From Hoyosella subflava DQS3-9A1 (GTDB lineage Bacteria; Actinomycetota; Actinomycetes; Mycobacteriales; Mycobacteriaceae): 64,000 nucleotides of DNA. The notes beneath the pieces are model-generated. The model was not told the DNA's origin. It made no database searches and worked only from the letters and a program-made list of their open reading frames with translations. The translations under genes and the position numbers were made by a program. This document shows, piece after piece, positions 43,092-51,814 of the stretch. Positions within the stretch are counted from its first letter, which is position 1. Each line of letters opens with the position of its first letter. The stretch is taken from contig NC_015564.1 of assembly GCF_000214175.1 (NCBI RefSeq), positions 2,604,001-2,668,000 of the forward strand. The letters are read 5' to 3'.

Positions 43092-44888
43092 ATGCGATCC
43101 CACATCATGTCAGCACGCGATATCGAGTTTCTCTTGTACGAGTGGCTCGACGTCGAGGCACTGACTGCGAGAAGCCGGTACGCCGACCACTCACGCGCCT
43201 CATTTGACGATGTGCTGCGCTTGAGCGCGGACCTCGCTGCTGAGTACTTCGCTCCGCATTTCCGCAAGAGCGACCTCGACGAACCTGAGTTTGACGGCAC
43301 CTCTGTGCATGTGATCCCCGAGGTGAAGACCGCCCTCGACGCGTTCGCTAAAGCTGACCTCGTCGGGGCCGCGATGGATTACGAACTCGGCGGCACCCAG
43401 CTTCCGCACGTGGTCTTTCAGGCCTGCATGGCGTGGTTTTACGCCGCCAACGTCAGCACCACGGGATACCAGCTCCTCACCGTCGGTGCTGCGAATCTTC
43501 TCCTTGCGCACGGCTCTCCGGAACAGGTCGCTAGCTACGTGAAACCCATGGTTGCGGGCCGATTCCTCGGCACTATGGCACTCTCGGAGCCTCAAGCAGG
43601 GTCAAGTCTTGCGGACATCACGACGAAGGCAGTCCTGCAGGGCGATGGCACGTACCGCATCTTCGGGCGGAAAATGTGGATCTCCGGGGGTGATCACGAA
43701 CTCTCCGACAACATTATTCACCTTGTCCTCGCGCGCATCCCAGGAGCACCGTCCGGCACGAAAGGAATCTCCCTGTTCATCGTCCCGAAATTCCTCCTCG
43801 GCGATGATGGGCAGCCAGGCGAACGGAACGATGTCATCCTCGCGGGCATCAACCACAAGATGGGATTCCGCGGCACCGTCAACACCGCACCCGTGTTCGG
43901 TGATGGCGCGTTCACACCTGGCAATGCGCCAGGCGCTGTCGGATACCTGGTGGGCGAACCACATCGCGGCCTCGCGTACATGTTTCACATGATGAACGAA
44001 GCACGTATCGGCGTAGGCCTGGGTGCGACTGCGATCGGCTACACGGGGTACCTCAAGTCGCTTGAATATGCACGGTCTCGCCCGCAAGGCCGTCCCGTCA
44101 CCAACCGCGGCGAAGGCGCCCAGGTCCCGCTCATCGAACACCCCGACGTGCGACGTATGCTGCTGGCCCAGAAGGCGTACGTCGAGGGCGCTCTCGGTCT
44201 GGAGCTTTTCTGCGGCAGACTCGTGGACGAGGTCAAGACCGCGCCAGACGACGAAGCACGAAGCCGTGCGCAGATTCTGCTGGACGTGCTCACGCCGATC
44301 GCAAAAAGCTGGCCAAGCCAGTGGTGCCTGGTTGCGAACGATCTCGCCATCCAGGTGCACGGCGGCGCCGGGTATACGCGCGACTACGACGTCGAGCAGC
44401 ATTACCGCGACAACCGCCTCAACCCTATTCACGAGGGCACGCATGGAATTCAGGCTCTCGACCTGCTGGGTCGCCGCGCGATTGCTGGTGGCGGTGCTTC
44501 GCTGGCAGCACTAGTCCAGACAATGTGCGAATCAGCTGACCGGGCCGACCAGACTGGGGACGTTGAACTGCACGACTTCGCGACACGGTTACGTCGAGCC
44601 GCGGAGCGCCTGACCACTGTCACGGCCGCAGTGTGGGCAGACGGCGATGCCACTGTGGCCCTTGCCAACGCGAGCGTCTACCTCGAGGCGGCCGGGCATG
44701 TCGTCCTCGCGTGGATCTGGCTGGAGCAGGCGCTGACGGCACACGGAAAGGCCGGCGACTTCTACGACGGGAAGCGGAACGCGGCCCGGTTCTTTTTCTA
44801 CTGGGAACTCCCCCGAACCGCACCCCAGTTCGACCTCCTGGAGAAACGGGATCGGACAGTACTCGACGCAACGTCGTCCTCGTTCTGA
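43092..44888 (+). CDS. Acyl-CoA dehydrogenase (FadE5-like long form)
   Basis: A 598-residue acyl-CoA dehydrogenase with N-terminal AcylCoA_dh_N, middle, C-terminal and an extra C-terminal domain (~480-598). Motifs include SEPQAGSSLADITTKA, the VHGGAGYTRDYDVEQHYRDNRLNPIHEGTHGIQALDLLGR block with the catalytic Glu in HEGTHGIQ, and an R-rich FAD-binding region. It resembles mycobacterial FadE5-type enzymes acting on broad chain lengths. ATG 43092 has an AAGGAG site. It follows the NRDE gene by 9 bases and converges on the carbonic anhydrase gene with a 3-base gap. Confidence 0.88.
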   Translation: MRSHIMSARDIEFLLYEWLDVEALTARSRYADHSRASFDDVLRLSADLAAEYFAPHFRKSDLDEPEFDGTSVHVIPEVKTALDAFAKADLVGAAMDYELGGTQLPHVVFQACMAWFYAANVSTTGYQLLTVGAANLLLAHGSPEQVASYVKPMVAGRFLGTMALSEPQAGSSLADITTKAVLQGDGTYRIFGRKMWISGGDHELSDNIIHLVLARIPGAPSGTKGISLFIVPKFLLGDDGQPGERNDVILAGINHKMGFRGTVNTAPVFGDGAFTPGNAPGAVGYLVGEPHRGLAYMFHMMNEARIGVGLGATAIGYTGYLKSLEYARSRPQGRPVTNRGEGAQVPLIEHPDVRRMLLAQKAYVEGALGLELFCGRLVDEVKTAPDDEARSRAQILLDVLTPIAKSWPSQWCLVANDLAIQVHGGAGYTRDYDVEQHYRDNRLNPIHEGTHGIQALDLLGRRAIAGGGASLAALVQTMCESADRADQTGDVELHDFATRLRRAAERLTTVTAAVWADGDATVALANASVYLEAAGHVVLAWIWLEQALTAHGKAGDFYDGKRNAARFFFYWELPRTAPQFDLLEKRDRTVLDATSSSF

Positions 44889-44891
44889 ACC

Positions 44892-45407
44892 TCAGATCTC
44901 CCGTGCATCCACATGCAGCGATTTATTGTGCAAGTAAACGGCGGCATTGAGCTTGATGCGCTCCTTTTCCTGCTCCCCCAGTTCGCGCCGCACCTTGCCG
45001 GGAACGCCCGCGACGAGCGACCCCGGCGGGATCTGCGCGCCCTCAGGAATCAGCGCGTTGGCGGCGATCAGCGTGCCCGCGCCGATCTTCGCCCCGTTCA
45101 GCACAGTCGCGCCCATACCGACCAGCACGTCGTCCTCCACGGTGCACCCGTGCAGAATCGCGTTGTGTCCGACGGACACACCTGAGCCGACCTGGAGCGG
45201 CATGCCTGGGTCAGCGTGCAACACGCAACCATCCTGGATGTTTGTTTGTGCACCAACGGAAATGGTTTCCAGGTCACCGCGCAGCACCGCGTTGTACCAG
45301 ATGCTGGCGTCCGCGGCGATCGTCACCCGTCCGATTACTGCAGCGTTCGGTGCAATCCACGCTGTACTGTCGATCTGCGGTACGTGCTCGCCGAGCTGAA
45401 TGATCAT
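44892..45407 (-). CDS. Gamma carbonic anhydrase family protein
   Basis: A 171-residue left-handed beta-helix protein. The hexapeptide repeats (IGRVTIAADASIWYNAVLRGD, the NIQDGCVLH turn and SVGHNAILHGCTVEDDVLVGMGATVLNGAKIGAGT) define the gamma-CA/YrdA/PaaY family. His in DGCVLH, GHNAILHG supply the metal ligands. It probably binds zinc or iron and may have CO2 hydratase activity, though many family members do not. ATG 45407 follows a TAGTGT by seven bases with no ribosome binding site, so leaderless translation is possible. Confidence 0.88.
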   Translation of the reverse strand: MIIQLGEHVPQIDSTAWIAPNAAVIGRVTIAADASIWYNAVLRGDLETISVGAQTNIQDGCVLHADPGMPLQVGSGVSVGHNAILHGCTVEDDVLVGMGATVLNGAKIGAGTLIAANALIPEGAQIPPGSLVAGVPGKVRRELGEQEKERIKLNAAVYLHNKSLHVDAREI

Positions 45408-45442
45408 GCCGACGACACTACTCGCGAGCGCGCTCCTTGCGG

Positions 45443-46021
45443 TTAGCGGTACCAGGACGGCTCATTGCCCGGTTTCCACTTGACGTTGCAGCCGATACTC
45501 GGGATCTGGTCGCCGGGCACTGGCCGTCCACTGAGGACGGCATCAACTGCGGCCGAGAGACTTTCGCCGGTCACAGCCTCATTGTTGCCTGGGGTCGATC
45601 CATCGAAACGACCACGATAGACGAGGCGCCGGTCGGCGTCGAAGAGGTACAAATCCGGTGTACACGCGGCGTGATACGCCAGCGCTGCCGACTGCTCGGC
45701 GTCACTAAGGTATGGGAACTTCCACCCCCACGCCCGGGACTGTTCGGCCATACGTTCGGGCACTTCGTCGGGATACGCATTAGGGTCGTTGCTGTTTATC
45801 CCGACAACGCCGATGCCCGCATCGGACCACCGCGCCGCAGCCTCACCGAACGGCTGCGCGATGTGTTTGACGAACGGACAGTGATTACAGAGAAACGCGA
45901 CAAGCGTCCCCTTTTCGCCGGCGACATCGTCGAGCGCCCAAAGAGTTCCCCCAGGGTCTGGAAGCGCGAAATGTGGCGCCTCGGTCCCCAGCGGGATCAT
46001 CGCTGAATTTACGGCAACCAT
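45443..46021 (-). CDS. Thioredoxin-like redoxin (AhpC/TSA-type)
   Basis: A 192-residue thioredoxin-fold protein. FLCNHCPFVKHI carries the CxxC-like CNHC active site of the DUF-type redoxin family (AhpC/TSA or YbbN-like), and the YHAACTPDLYLFD cis-Pro loop follows. It probably reduces or oxidises thiol substrates or peroxides. ATG 46021 appears leaderless, with TAGGCT (46028-46033, complementary strand) six bases upstream. The hexamer overlaps the stop of the LysR gene, so it may also be translated from a LysR mRNA. Confidence 0.85.
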   Translation of the reverse strand: MVAVNSAMIPLGTEAPHFALPDPGGTLWALDDVAGEKGTLVAFLCNHCPFVKHIAQPFGEAAARWSDAGIGVVGINSNDPNAYPDEVPERMAEQSRAWGWKFPYLSDAEQSAALAYHAACTPDLYLFDADRRLVYRGRFDGSTPGNNEAVTGESLSAAVDAVLSGRPVPGDQIPSIGCNVKWKPGNEPSWYR

Positions 46022-46030
46022 AGCGCCAGC

Positions 46031-46924
46031 CTACGCTGGCAGCAGGTCTGCTCGCCGTTCCGCCACCATTTCCCTGATCGCCTGCATCACGGTCACTGAC
46101 GCTGGTCTGCGCAGTCGCCGGGGTGCCAGGCAGCCTGTGAACTCCAGCGTGATCGACACATGCTCCGGTAGAACACGGCGCAGAGTCGGCTCTCGCTCAG
46201 CAACAAACGCGGGCAACAAACCGATCCCTGCCCCCGCGAGCGTCGCGGCTGTCTGCACCTGCACACTCGTCGACCCGAACGTCACCGCACGGCTGCCGAT
46301 GAGGCGGCTCAGAACGTCCAGATCCTCTACACGAAGCAGACCCTCGATGTAGTAGATGAGCGAATGTGCCCGCAAGTCAGTCGTTGTGGCCGGCAGTCCC
46401 CGCTCCTCCTCATACTCAGCGGAAGCATAAAGGCCCAACTGATAGTCAGTGAGCTTCTCAGCGCCCGGTCTGCTCACCACCGGCTCACCTACGCCGATCT
46501 CGATGTCAGCGCCGATTCCATAGGCACTGAGCCGCGTTTGTGTGATGATCTCCACCGTCAGGTCGGGATTTATCCTGTGCAGATCTGCCATGAGCGGCGA
46601 AATGAAGTAGGCACCGAACGCTTCCGTCGTGGCGATGCGCACCAGGCCGGAGAGCGCGCGGTCCCGCGGAATCGTATTGACGAGGTCACGAACGTCGGTC
46701 AAGGCTGTCTCGATCTGTTCGCACGATACGAGAAGCCGTTCACCAACTTCGGTCAACTCACAACCGTGTGTGCCTCTGACCAGCACGGGTGTGCGCAACT
46801 CGGCTTCGAGCGCGGAGATGCGCCGTGACACTGTCGCATGATTGAGCCCGAGCGCCGACGCCGCTCCGACAAGTGAACCGCACCGAGCTATCTCCAGGAG
46901 AACCACAAGATCGTCGGCACGCAT
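46031..46924 (-). CDS. LysR family transcriptional regulator
   Basis: A 297-residue LysR-type regulator. Residues ~1-62 form the winged helix (DDLVVLLEIARCGSLVGAASALGLNHATVSRRISALEAEL), and the remainder (~90-290) the substrate-binding-protein-like effector domain. It is divergent from the enoyl-CoA hydratase gene with a 134-base gap and may control it, and it lies upstream of the redoxin gene. The ligand is unknown. Confidence 0.9.
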   Translation of the reverse strand: MRADDLVVLLEIARCGSLVGAASALGLNHATVSRRISALEAELRTPVLVRGTHGCELTEVGERLLVSCEQIETALTDVRDLVNTIPRDRALSGLVRIATTEAFGAYFISPLMADLHRINPDLTVEIITQTRLSAYGIGADIEIGVGEPVVSRPGAEKLTDYQLGLYASAEYEEERGLPATTTDLRAHSLIYYIEGLLRVEDLDVLSRLIGSRAVTFGSTSVQVQTAATLAGAGIGLLPAFVAEREPTLRRVLPEHVSITLEFTGCLAPRRLRRPASVTVMQAIREMVAERRADLLPA

Positions 46925-47058
46925 CTGATCACCCGATTCTGTTCCACGCCTGTGCAGAAATGCAAAGCTGGCTTACAAAAGTTCCTCTTCACTGGATCTG
47001 CAATCTAGCCCACCCTTGTTCTGACCCCTAGCGGGAGGAGTCGACAAGAGAGGAAACA

Positions 47059-47826
47059 ATGGCTTCAATCATGGTGGAGCGGTCCGGACGCGTCGCGCTC
47101 CTGACGCTGAATCGTCCCAAGGCTCTCAATGCGCTCAACCTGGCAGTGATGCAGGAAGCGGTCGCAGCTCTGACGGATCTCGACCGGGACCCCAGCGTCG
47201 GCGCCATTGTCATCACCGGTTCCGAGAAGGCGTTCGCCGCGGGCGCCGACATCAAGGAGATGGCTCCGAAAACCTTCGCGGACGTATTCCTCGAGGACTG
47301 GTTTGCCGCGTGGGATCAGCTCGCACACCTGCGCACACCCACGATTGCGGCAGTTTCTGGATACGCGCTCGGCGGCGGGTGTGAACTCGCGATGCTGTGC
47401 GACATCCTGATTGCGTCCGATACCGCGAAGTTTGGACAGCCCGAAATCAAACTTGGTGTCATTCCCGGCATCGGTGGCTCGCAGCGTCTGACCCGTGCAG
47501 TCGGCAAGGCGAAAGCGATGGACCTCTGCCTCACAGGCCGGTTCATGGACGTGGACGAAGCAGAGCGTGCGGGGCTCGTGTCACGAGTGGTTCCGGTCGA
47601 TCAGTTGCGCGACGTCGCGCTCGAAGTGGCGAAGACGATTGCTGACATGTCACTGCCCATCGCGATGATGGCAAAGGAAGCTGTTAACCGATCATTCGAG
47701 ACGACTCTGAGCGAAGGCGTGAGGTTCGAGCGGCGGGTGTTCCACTCGACGTTTGCGACGGATGATCAGAAGGAAGGCATGGCGGCGTTCATCGAGAAGC
47801 GGAAACCGGTGTTCTCGCACCGGTAA
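47059..47826 (+). CDS. echA8: Enoyl-CoA hydratase (EchA8-like)
   Basis: A 255-residue crotonase-fold hydratase. The CoA-binding oxyanion motifs [11 protein letters not shown] and [16 protein letters not shown] are present, with the two catalytic Glu residues (in GGCELAML and [14 protein letters not shown]). It resembles mycobacterial EchA8 in length and sequence. It hydrates trans-2-enoyl-CoA in beta-oxidation. ATG 47059 has an AGAGGA site. It is divergent from the LysR gene, its likely regulator. Confidence 0.85.
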   Translation: MASIMVERSGRVALLTLNRPKALNALNLAVMQEAVAALTDLDRDPSVGAIVITGSEKAFAAGADIKEMAPKTFADVFLEDWFAAWDQLAHLRTPTIAAVSGYALGGGCELAMLCDILIASDTAKFGQPEIKLGVIPGIGGSQRLTRAVGKAKAMDLCLTGRFMDVDEAERAGLVSRVVPVDQLRDVALEVAKTIADMSLPIAMMAKEAVNRSFETTLSEGVRFERRVFHSTFATDDQKEGMAAFIEKRKPVFSHR

Positions 47827-47942
47827 GACAGCTCCGCGCACTACGCGGTGGGTCGCAAATCCGAACTGGTCCCGCAAACCGGCCTCACAGACGCACGCAG
47901 GCGCGCACAATGTGCAGGAGAAGATCATGAGGAGGAGTCACC

Positions 47943-48395
47943 GTGTCCCCCCTATCGATAGCGCGGCCTCTCTCATACTTGCGTGGCCAGACAGTCAATT
48001 TTTCACCGGATGACTCCGGACGCAATCCGCGGACAGGCCCCGGGTTCACGCTCGAGGTTCTCGCGCACGACGCCGTGCCCCTGCGTGAGACGCATGTGCG
48101 CACGGCAGGCACTGTCACCGGCCTCGACGTCGGCCGAACGACCAACATTCGTTTCGGCTCCACGATGCAGCACGTCAAGGTCCGGCTGACGCACCACGGC
48201 CGGCCCGCGAATGTCGCAGTGCTGAACTTCGCCGGTCACGTTCTGCTCGGCAAAACCATGACAGTCGGTGCTGGCATCCCGGAAGAACTCGCCTTTCATC
48301 ACACGGGTATTCATTCGATGGAAATCATCGCGCTGGAGGAAGACGTCCTGCTATCACGACTGTGCTTCTCACGCTGGCCCATTCCCTGGTGGTGA
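47943..48395 (+). CDS. Hypothetical protein (150 aa)
   Basis: A 150-residue protein starting at GTG 47943 with GAGGAG five bases upstream. It is beta-rich and moderately basic with one Cys near the C-terminus. No signal peptide or membrane segment. I do not recognise the family; the GSTMQHVKVRLTHHGRPANVAVLNF segment is its most distinctive region. It lies between echA8 and the next hypothetical gene on the same strand. Confidence 0.55.
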   Translation: MSPLSIARPLSYLRGQTVNFSPDDSGRNPRTGPGFTLEVLAHDAVPLRETHVRTAGTVTGLDVGRTTNIRFGSTMQHVKVRLTHHGRPANVAVLNFAGHVLLGKTMTVGAGIPEELAFHHTGIHSMEIIALEEDVLLSRLCFSRWPIPWW

Positions 48396-48476
48396 CAGGC
48401 GGTGTGAACTTCACCACGATCCCCGCTGCCGGCCGTAGACTGACCATCACGTTCGACACTATGGATGGGGTTTGTG

Positions 48477-49142
48477 ATGTCACCTGCTGACGACAACGGT
48501 TCCGACTCAGCCGCTATCTCCGGAGATCCGGTACAGCGCCTGACGGACCTGCGAGAACGCGCCAAGTCTGACCGTGCAGCGGCATGCGGTGAGGTGTGGG
48601 CGTGGCTGCGTCAGCTCCGCGACAGCGACCTTCGCGATTATGACCGTGCGGCCCGCGAACTCGAGGCGCTCTTTCGGGCAGGTCGCCCTCCAGCTGAGCT
48701 TCACGGTCAAACCGAAGGCATGCTTGTGATGACCACGACGCTACCCATTCTGGACCGTACCGTCACGGCTGTCACCGACCTCTGGATGCCCTGGGAGGGC
48801 AAGCGCTTTGCCCCCGAGGGTGGCTCCAACCGGATTTCCTCACGCGCATCGACACCGTTGCGGTTGCTGTGGCCGTTGTACTCGATGACGCAAACCGAGG
48901 ACGGCACGCTCGCATTCGAGTTCAAGACACACGTGGAGGAAAGCCGCGACAAGGATGCCGAGGATCAGAAAGTACTGGTCATTGACTACAAGTCGATCGA
49001 AACCAATCCGCGACTGCTGATTCGCAGCATTCGGGACGAACTCGTCGAACTGGCGCCGGGTGTCTTCCTCGGGAAAATTCTCTTCCGTGTAGCCGGCAAG
49101 TACATGAAGATCGGGTTCTTCGCGCTGCACAAGGTGGACTAA
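48477..49142 (+). CDS. Hypothetical protein (221 aa)
   Basis: A 221-residue soluble protein I do not recognise by name. Residues ~20-75 are helical and charged; the second half has strands with the blocks DRTVTAVTDLWMPWEGKRF, LRLLWPLYSM and a conserved-looking IRDELVELAPGVFLGKILFR...IGFFALHKVD that resembles short actinobacterial proteins. ATG 48477 has a GGATGGGG site six bases upstream; ATG 48465 is an alternative. A strong hairpin follows the stop, so this gene probably ends its transcript. Confidence 0.6.
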   Translation: MSPADDNGSDSAAISGDPVQRLTDLRERAKSDRAAACGEVWAWLRQLRDSDLRDYDRAARELEALFRAGRPPAELHGQTEGMLVMTTTLPILDRTVTAVTDLWMPWEGKRFAPEGGSNRISSRASTPLRLLWPLYSMTQTEDGTLAFEFKTHVEESRDKDAEDQKVLVIDYKSIETNPRLLIRSIRDELVELAPGVFLGKILFRVAGKYMKIGFFALHKVD

Positions 49143-49150
49143 AAGCAAGA

Positions 49151-49202
49151 CCACCAGTGACGACGTGATTCGCCATTTGGTAATGGCTGTCGTCACTGGT
49201 GG
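49151..49202. terminator. Bidirectional terminator hairpin
   Basis: Perfect 14-bp arms (49151-49164 and 49189-49202) enclose a smaller hairpin with arms GCCAT (49172-49176) and ATGGC (49183-49187). It lies between convergent genes (stop at 49142 and 49217), where a bidirectional terminator is expected. There is no T-run, which is usual for actinobacteria. Confidence 0.7.
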
Positions 49203-49216
49203 CCCGCGGTGTGCTG

Positions 49217-50770
49217 TTACCTGCCTGGCAGGAACTTCAGCGCCTTGATTCCGTAGGGCAGAATCGGTGCCCAAACCTTCAGCGGCAGGAAGGACGGACC
49301 ACCGAGATTGAGCACACGCTGAGTCGCAATGGTTTGCGGTTCGGTGTACTTCAGCAGGCCTTCTGCGCCGTGCCGACGTCCCATCCCTGATGCGCCCATG
49401 CCTCCCATAGGGGCATCCGTGCTGCCGAATGCCGGACCATACCCCTCGTTCACGTTCACGGTCCCTGCACGCACACGAGCAGCAATCGCCTCGCCCTCGG
49501 CGGTCGTGGCTGCCCATACGCTGGCGTTGAGCCCGTACTCGGTGTCGTTAGCACGCACGATCGCTTCATCCACAGAGTCGACTGCATAGATCGAGACCAG
49601 AGGCCCGAAGGTTTCCTCCTGAGCGCATCGCATATCGGCTGTCACATCGGTGAGGACCGTAGGCTCGAAGAAGCACGGTCCCAGGTCGGGCCGCGGCTTC
49701 CCGCCAGCTACTACTGTCGCGCCCTTCGCGACGGCATCGTCCACGTGCGCCTTGACGGTTTCGAGCTGATCCGGTGAAACAAGACTGCCCATTGCGGGGC
49801 CGAACTTGTATCCGGCGCCGATATCCATAGCCGCAACTTTGTCCCGGAAAACCGCGATGAAATCTGCCGCAATTGACTTCTCGACGTAGATCCGCTCGAT
49901 CGACACGCACAACTGGCCCGAGTTGGAGAAGCATGCGCGGGTAGCACCTTCCGCAACTTTGAGCAGGTCCGCGCCCTCAGCGACAATCATGGCGTTCTTG
50001 CCGCCGAGTTCAGCGGAGAAGCCGACGAGGCGTGCCGCTGCCTTCTTGGCCAGCGCCTGGCCGGTCGCGGTAGAGCCGGTGAACATGATGTAGTCAGTGT
50101 GCTCGATGATCTCTGTTCCCACCACGGAGCCTGGACCTGGGACAACCGCGAAGAGTTCGCGCGGAAGACCCGCTTTGTAGAGGAGTTCCGCGCATGCCAG
50201 AGCGCAGTACGGGGTGTTGCTGTCCGGCTTGACTACTACAGCGTTGCCCGCGATCAGCGCAGGAATCGCGTCCGACACTGCGAGTGTCATCGGATAATTC
50301 CACGGCGAAATCACGCCGACGACGCCCTTCGGCTGCTGCCGGACAACTGTCTTTGTCAGTCCGGGGAGCATGCCTTGGGCCGCGCGCGGTTCGAGCAGCT
50401 TCCGTGCCGTGCGCGCGTAATAGCGCGCGTTGAGCGCAATGTCGAGAACTTCCTCGAGCGCGGAGACTCGGGCTTTACCCGTCTCTGCCTGGGACATGTC
50501 CATGAGTGATTCACGGTTGTCGAGAACGAGCTTGTAGTAGCGGTGAAAAATCTCGGCCCGTTCCTTGACGGATCGCTGTGCCCACGCGGACTGCGCCGCG
50601 CGAGCGTTGTCGATCGCCTCGCGGGCGTCAGCCGCGGTGGCGACGGCGACTTTCGCCATTGTCTGGCCGGTGAAGACTTCGACGACCGGACGTGTCTCGC
50701 GCTCACTGCCCGCTGGGATCGCAGCGAGATCAGCGAGACGTTCGAATGTCTGTGGGGCTGGTGCTGGCAT
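49217..50770 (-). CDS. gabD2: Succinic semialdehyde dehydrogenase, NADP+ (GabD2)
   Basis: A 517-residue aldehyde dehydrogenase closely resembling mycobacterial GabD2 (Rv1731): YQPKGVVGVISPWNYPMTL-like VRQQPKGVVGVISPWNYPMTLAVSDAIPALIAGN, the AELGGKNAMIVAEG block with the general base Glu, and CFSNSGQLCVSIERIYVE with the nucleophile Cys. It oxidises succinic semialdehyde to succinate with NADP+, linking GABA or alpha-ketoglutarate decarboxylation to the citric acid cycle. ATG 50770 lies at the start of the MPAP block shared with GabD2. It precedes no obvious operon partner; the SDR gene lies upstream in the same direction. Confidence 0.88.
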   Translation of the reverse strand: MPAPAPQTFERLADLAAIPAGSERETRPVVEVFTGQTMAKVAVATAADAREAIDNARAAQSAWAQRSVKERAEIFHRYYKLVLDNRESLMDMSQAETGKARVSALEEVLDIALNARYYARTARKLLEPRAAQGMLPGLTKTVVRQQPKGVVGVISPWNYPMTLAVSDAIPALIAGNAVVVKPDSNTPYCALACAELLYKAGLPRELFAVVPGPGSVVGTEIIEHTDYIMFTGSTATGQALAKKAAARLVGFSAELGGKNAMIVAEGADLLKVAEGATRACFSNSGQLCVSIERIYVEKSIAADFIAVFRDKVAAMDIGAGYKFGPAMGSLVSPDQLETVKAHVDDAVAKGATVVAGGKPRPDLGPCFFEPTVLTDVTADMRCAQEETFGPLVSIYAVDSVDEAIVRANDTEYGLNASVWAATTAEGEAIAARVRAGTVNVNEGYGPAFGSTDAPMGGMGASGMGRRHGAEGLLKYTEPQTIATQRVLNLGGPSFLPLKVWAPILPYGIKALKFLPGR

Positions 50771-50832
50771 TCCGGGTGTACTCCCTTGTACTGGCGACGG
50801 AGACCGCCGTCGTTTGGTGAAAATTGTGGCGT

Positions 50833-51660
50833 TCAGCTGTGGCGGGCGCGGTCTTCATAGTCGCGACGTGCTGTGACGTCGAGGTCCGTCACGAATTGGG
50901 TGTCGGCGCCTAGGAAACGGCCAATGCGTTCGTATAGTCCATGCGGAAAGAAGTGCTGCGCTCGTACAAGCGAACCAGCGAGCCCAGTCACCCTGGTACG
51001 CGGGACCGGCTTCTCGATGACACGAGCGATCGCTGCGGCGATCTCCTCCGGCTCTGCCGTCCTGATGCCACGGATCCCCTTTGCGCCCGACGCGAGTTGA
51101 GTGTTGGTGATCGTCGGCAAGATGCACGAAACTGTCACCCCGGAGCTGCGCACTTCTTTGCGGACGGAGTCGCTGAAGCCGAGGACGGCGTGTTTGGTGC
51201 CGCAGTAGGACGCGAGGCCCGGAAATGTCATTTCGCCAGCAAGGGAAGCAATGTTGATGATCTGACCGGCTCCCCGCGGCAGCATGCTTCGAAGTGCGAT
51301 CTTGGTTCCGGTGATCACCCCGAAGACGTTAATTTCGAACATCCGGCGAACGATTGTTTCGTCCTCGTCAATCACCAAGCCAACGGGCATGATTCCGGCG
51401 TTGTTGATCAGCACATCCACAGGACCAGCCTGCGTTTCGACGAAGTCGAAGAACTCCTTGAACGAGTCCGCGTCGGTGACGTCAAGACGCTTATGGGCGA
51501 CAGTACCGAGATCATCCGCTGCAGTCTTCAGCTGGGCTTCGTCGATATCGCCAATCGCGACCTTCGCGCCCTGCGAGATCAAGTGTTTCGCGGTCGCGTA
51601 ACCGATCCCGCGCGCGCCTCCAGTGATGACAACTACCCGGCCTGCCAGTGGTGTGCTCAT
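50833..51660 (-). CDS. Short-chain dehydrogenase/reductase (SDR)
   Basis: A 275-residue classical SDR. Visible are the cofactor motif TGGARGIGYATAKHL (TGxxxGIG), the NNAGIM strand-4 motif, and YCGTKHAV with the catalytic Tyr-Lys (YxxxK), plus Ser in the IASLAGE segment. It reduces or oxidises an alcohol/ketone with NAD(P); substrate unknown. I start at ATG 51660 with GGGAGAGAG upstream; the frame extends to 51696 without homology. It is divergent from the PucR-type regulator with a TTTGTA-N7-TACAAA dyad between them. Confidence 0.88.
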   Translation of the reverse strand: MSTPLAGRVVVITGGARGIGYATAKHLISQGAKVAIGDIDEAQLKTAADDLGTVAHKRLDVTDADSFKEFFDFVETQAGPVDVLINNAGIMPVGLVIDEDETIVRRMFEINVFGVITGTKIALRSMLPRGAGQIINIASLAGEMTFPGLASYCGTKHAVLGFSDSVRKEVRSSGVTVSCILPTITNTQLASGAKGIRGIRTAEPEEIAAAIARVIEKPVPRTRVTGLAGSLVRAQHFFPHGLYERIGRFLGADTQFVTDLDVTARRDYEDRARHS

Positions 51661-51774
51661 GAACTCTCTCCCAGGTCGTACAGCGTGCTGCGGCACCGCG
51701 AGACGCGGTTTCTTCCAGTGTGCTCTTCAGAGCGTCCAGAATCTCGGGTTGGGAGGCCGGACTTTCGAGTGAGT

Positions 51775-51793
51775 TTTGTACTCTGAATACAAA
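51775..51793. promoter_or_regulatory. Dyad operator between SDR and PucR-type genes
   Basis: TTTGTA (51775-51780) and TACAAA (51788-51793) form a perfect 6-bp dyad with a 7-base spacer, 22 bases before the PucR-type ATG and ~115 bases upstream of the SDR start. It may be the operator through which this regulator controls itself and the SDR gene. Inferred from position. Confidence 0.45.
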
Positions 51794-51814
51794 CAGGGGT
51801 GGTCGTGGCATGAG

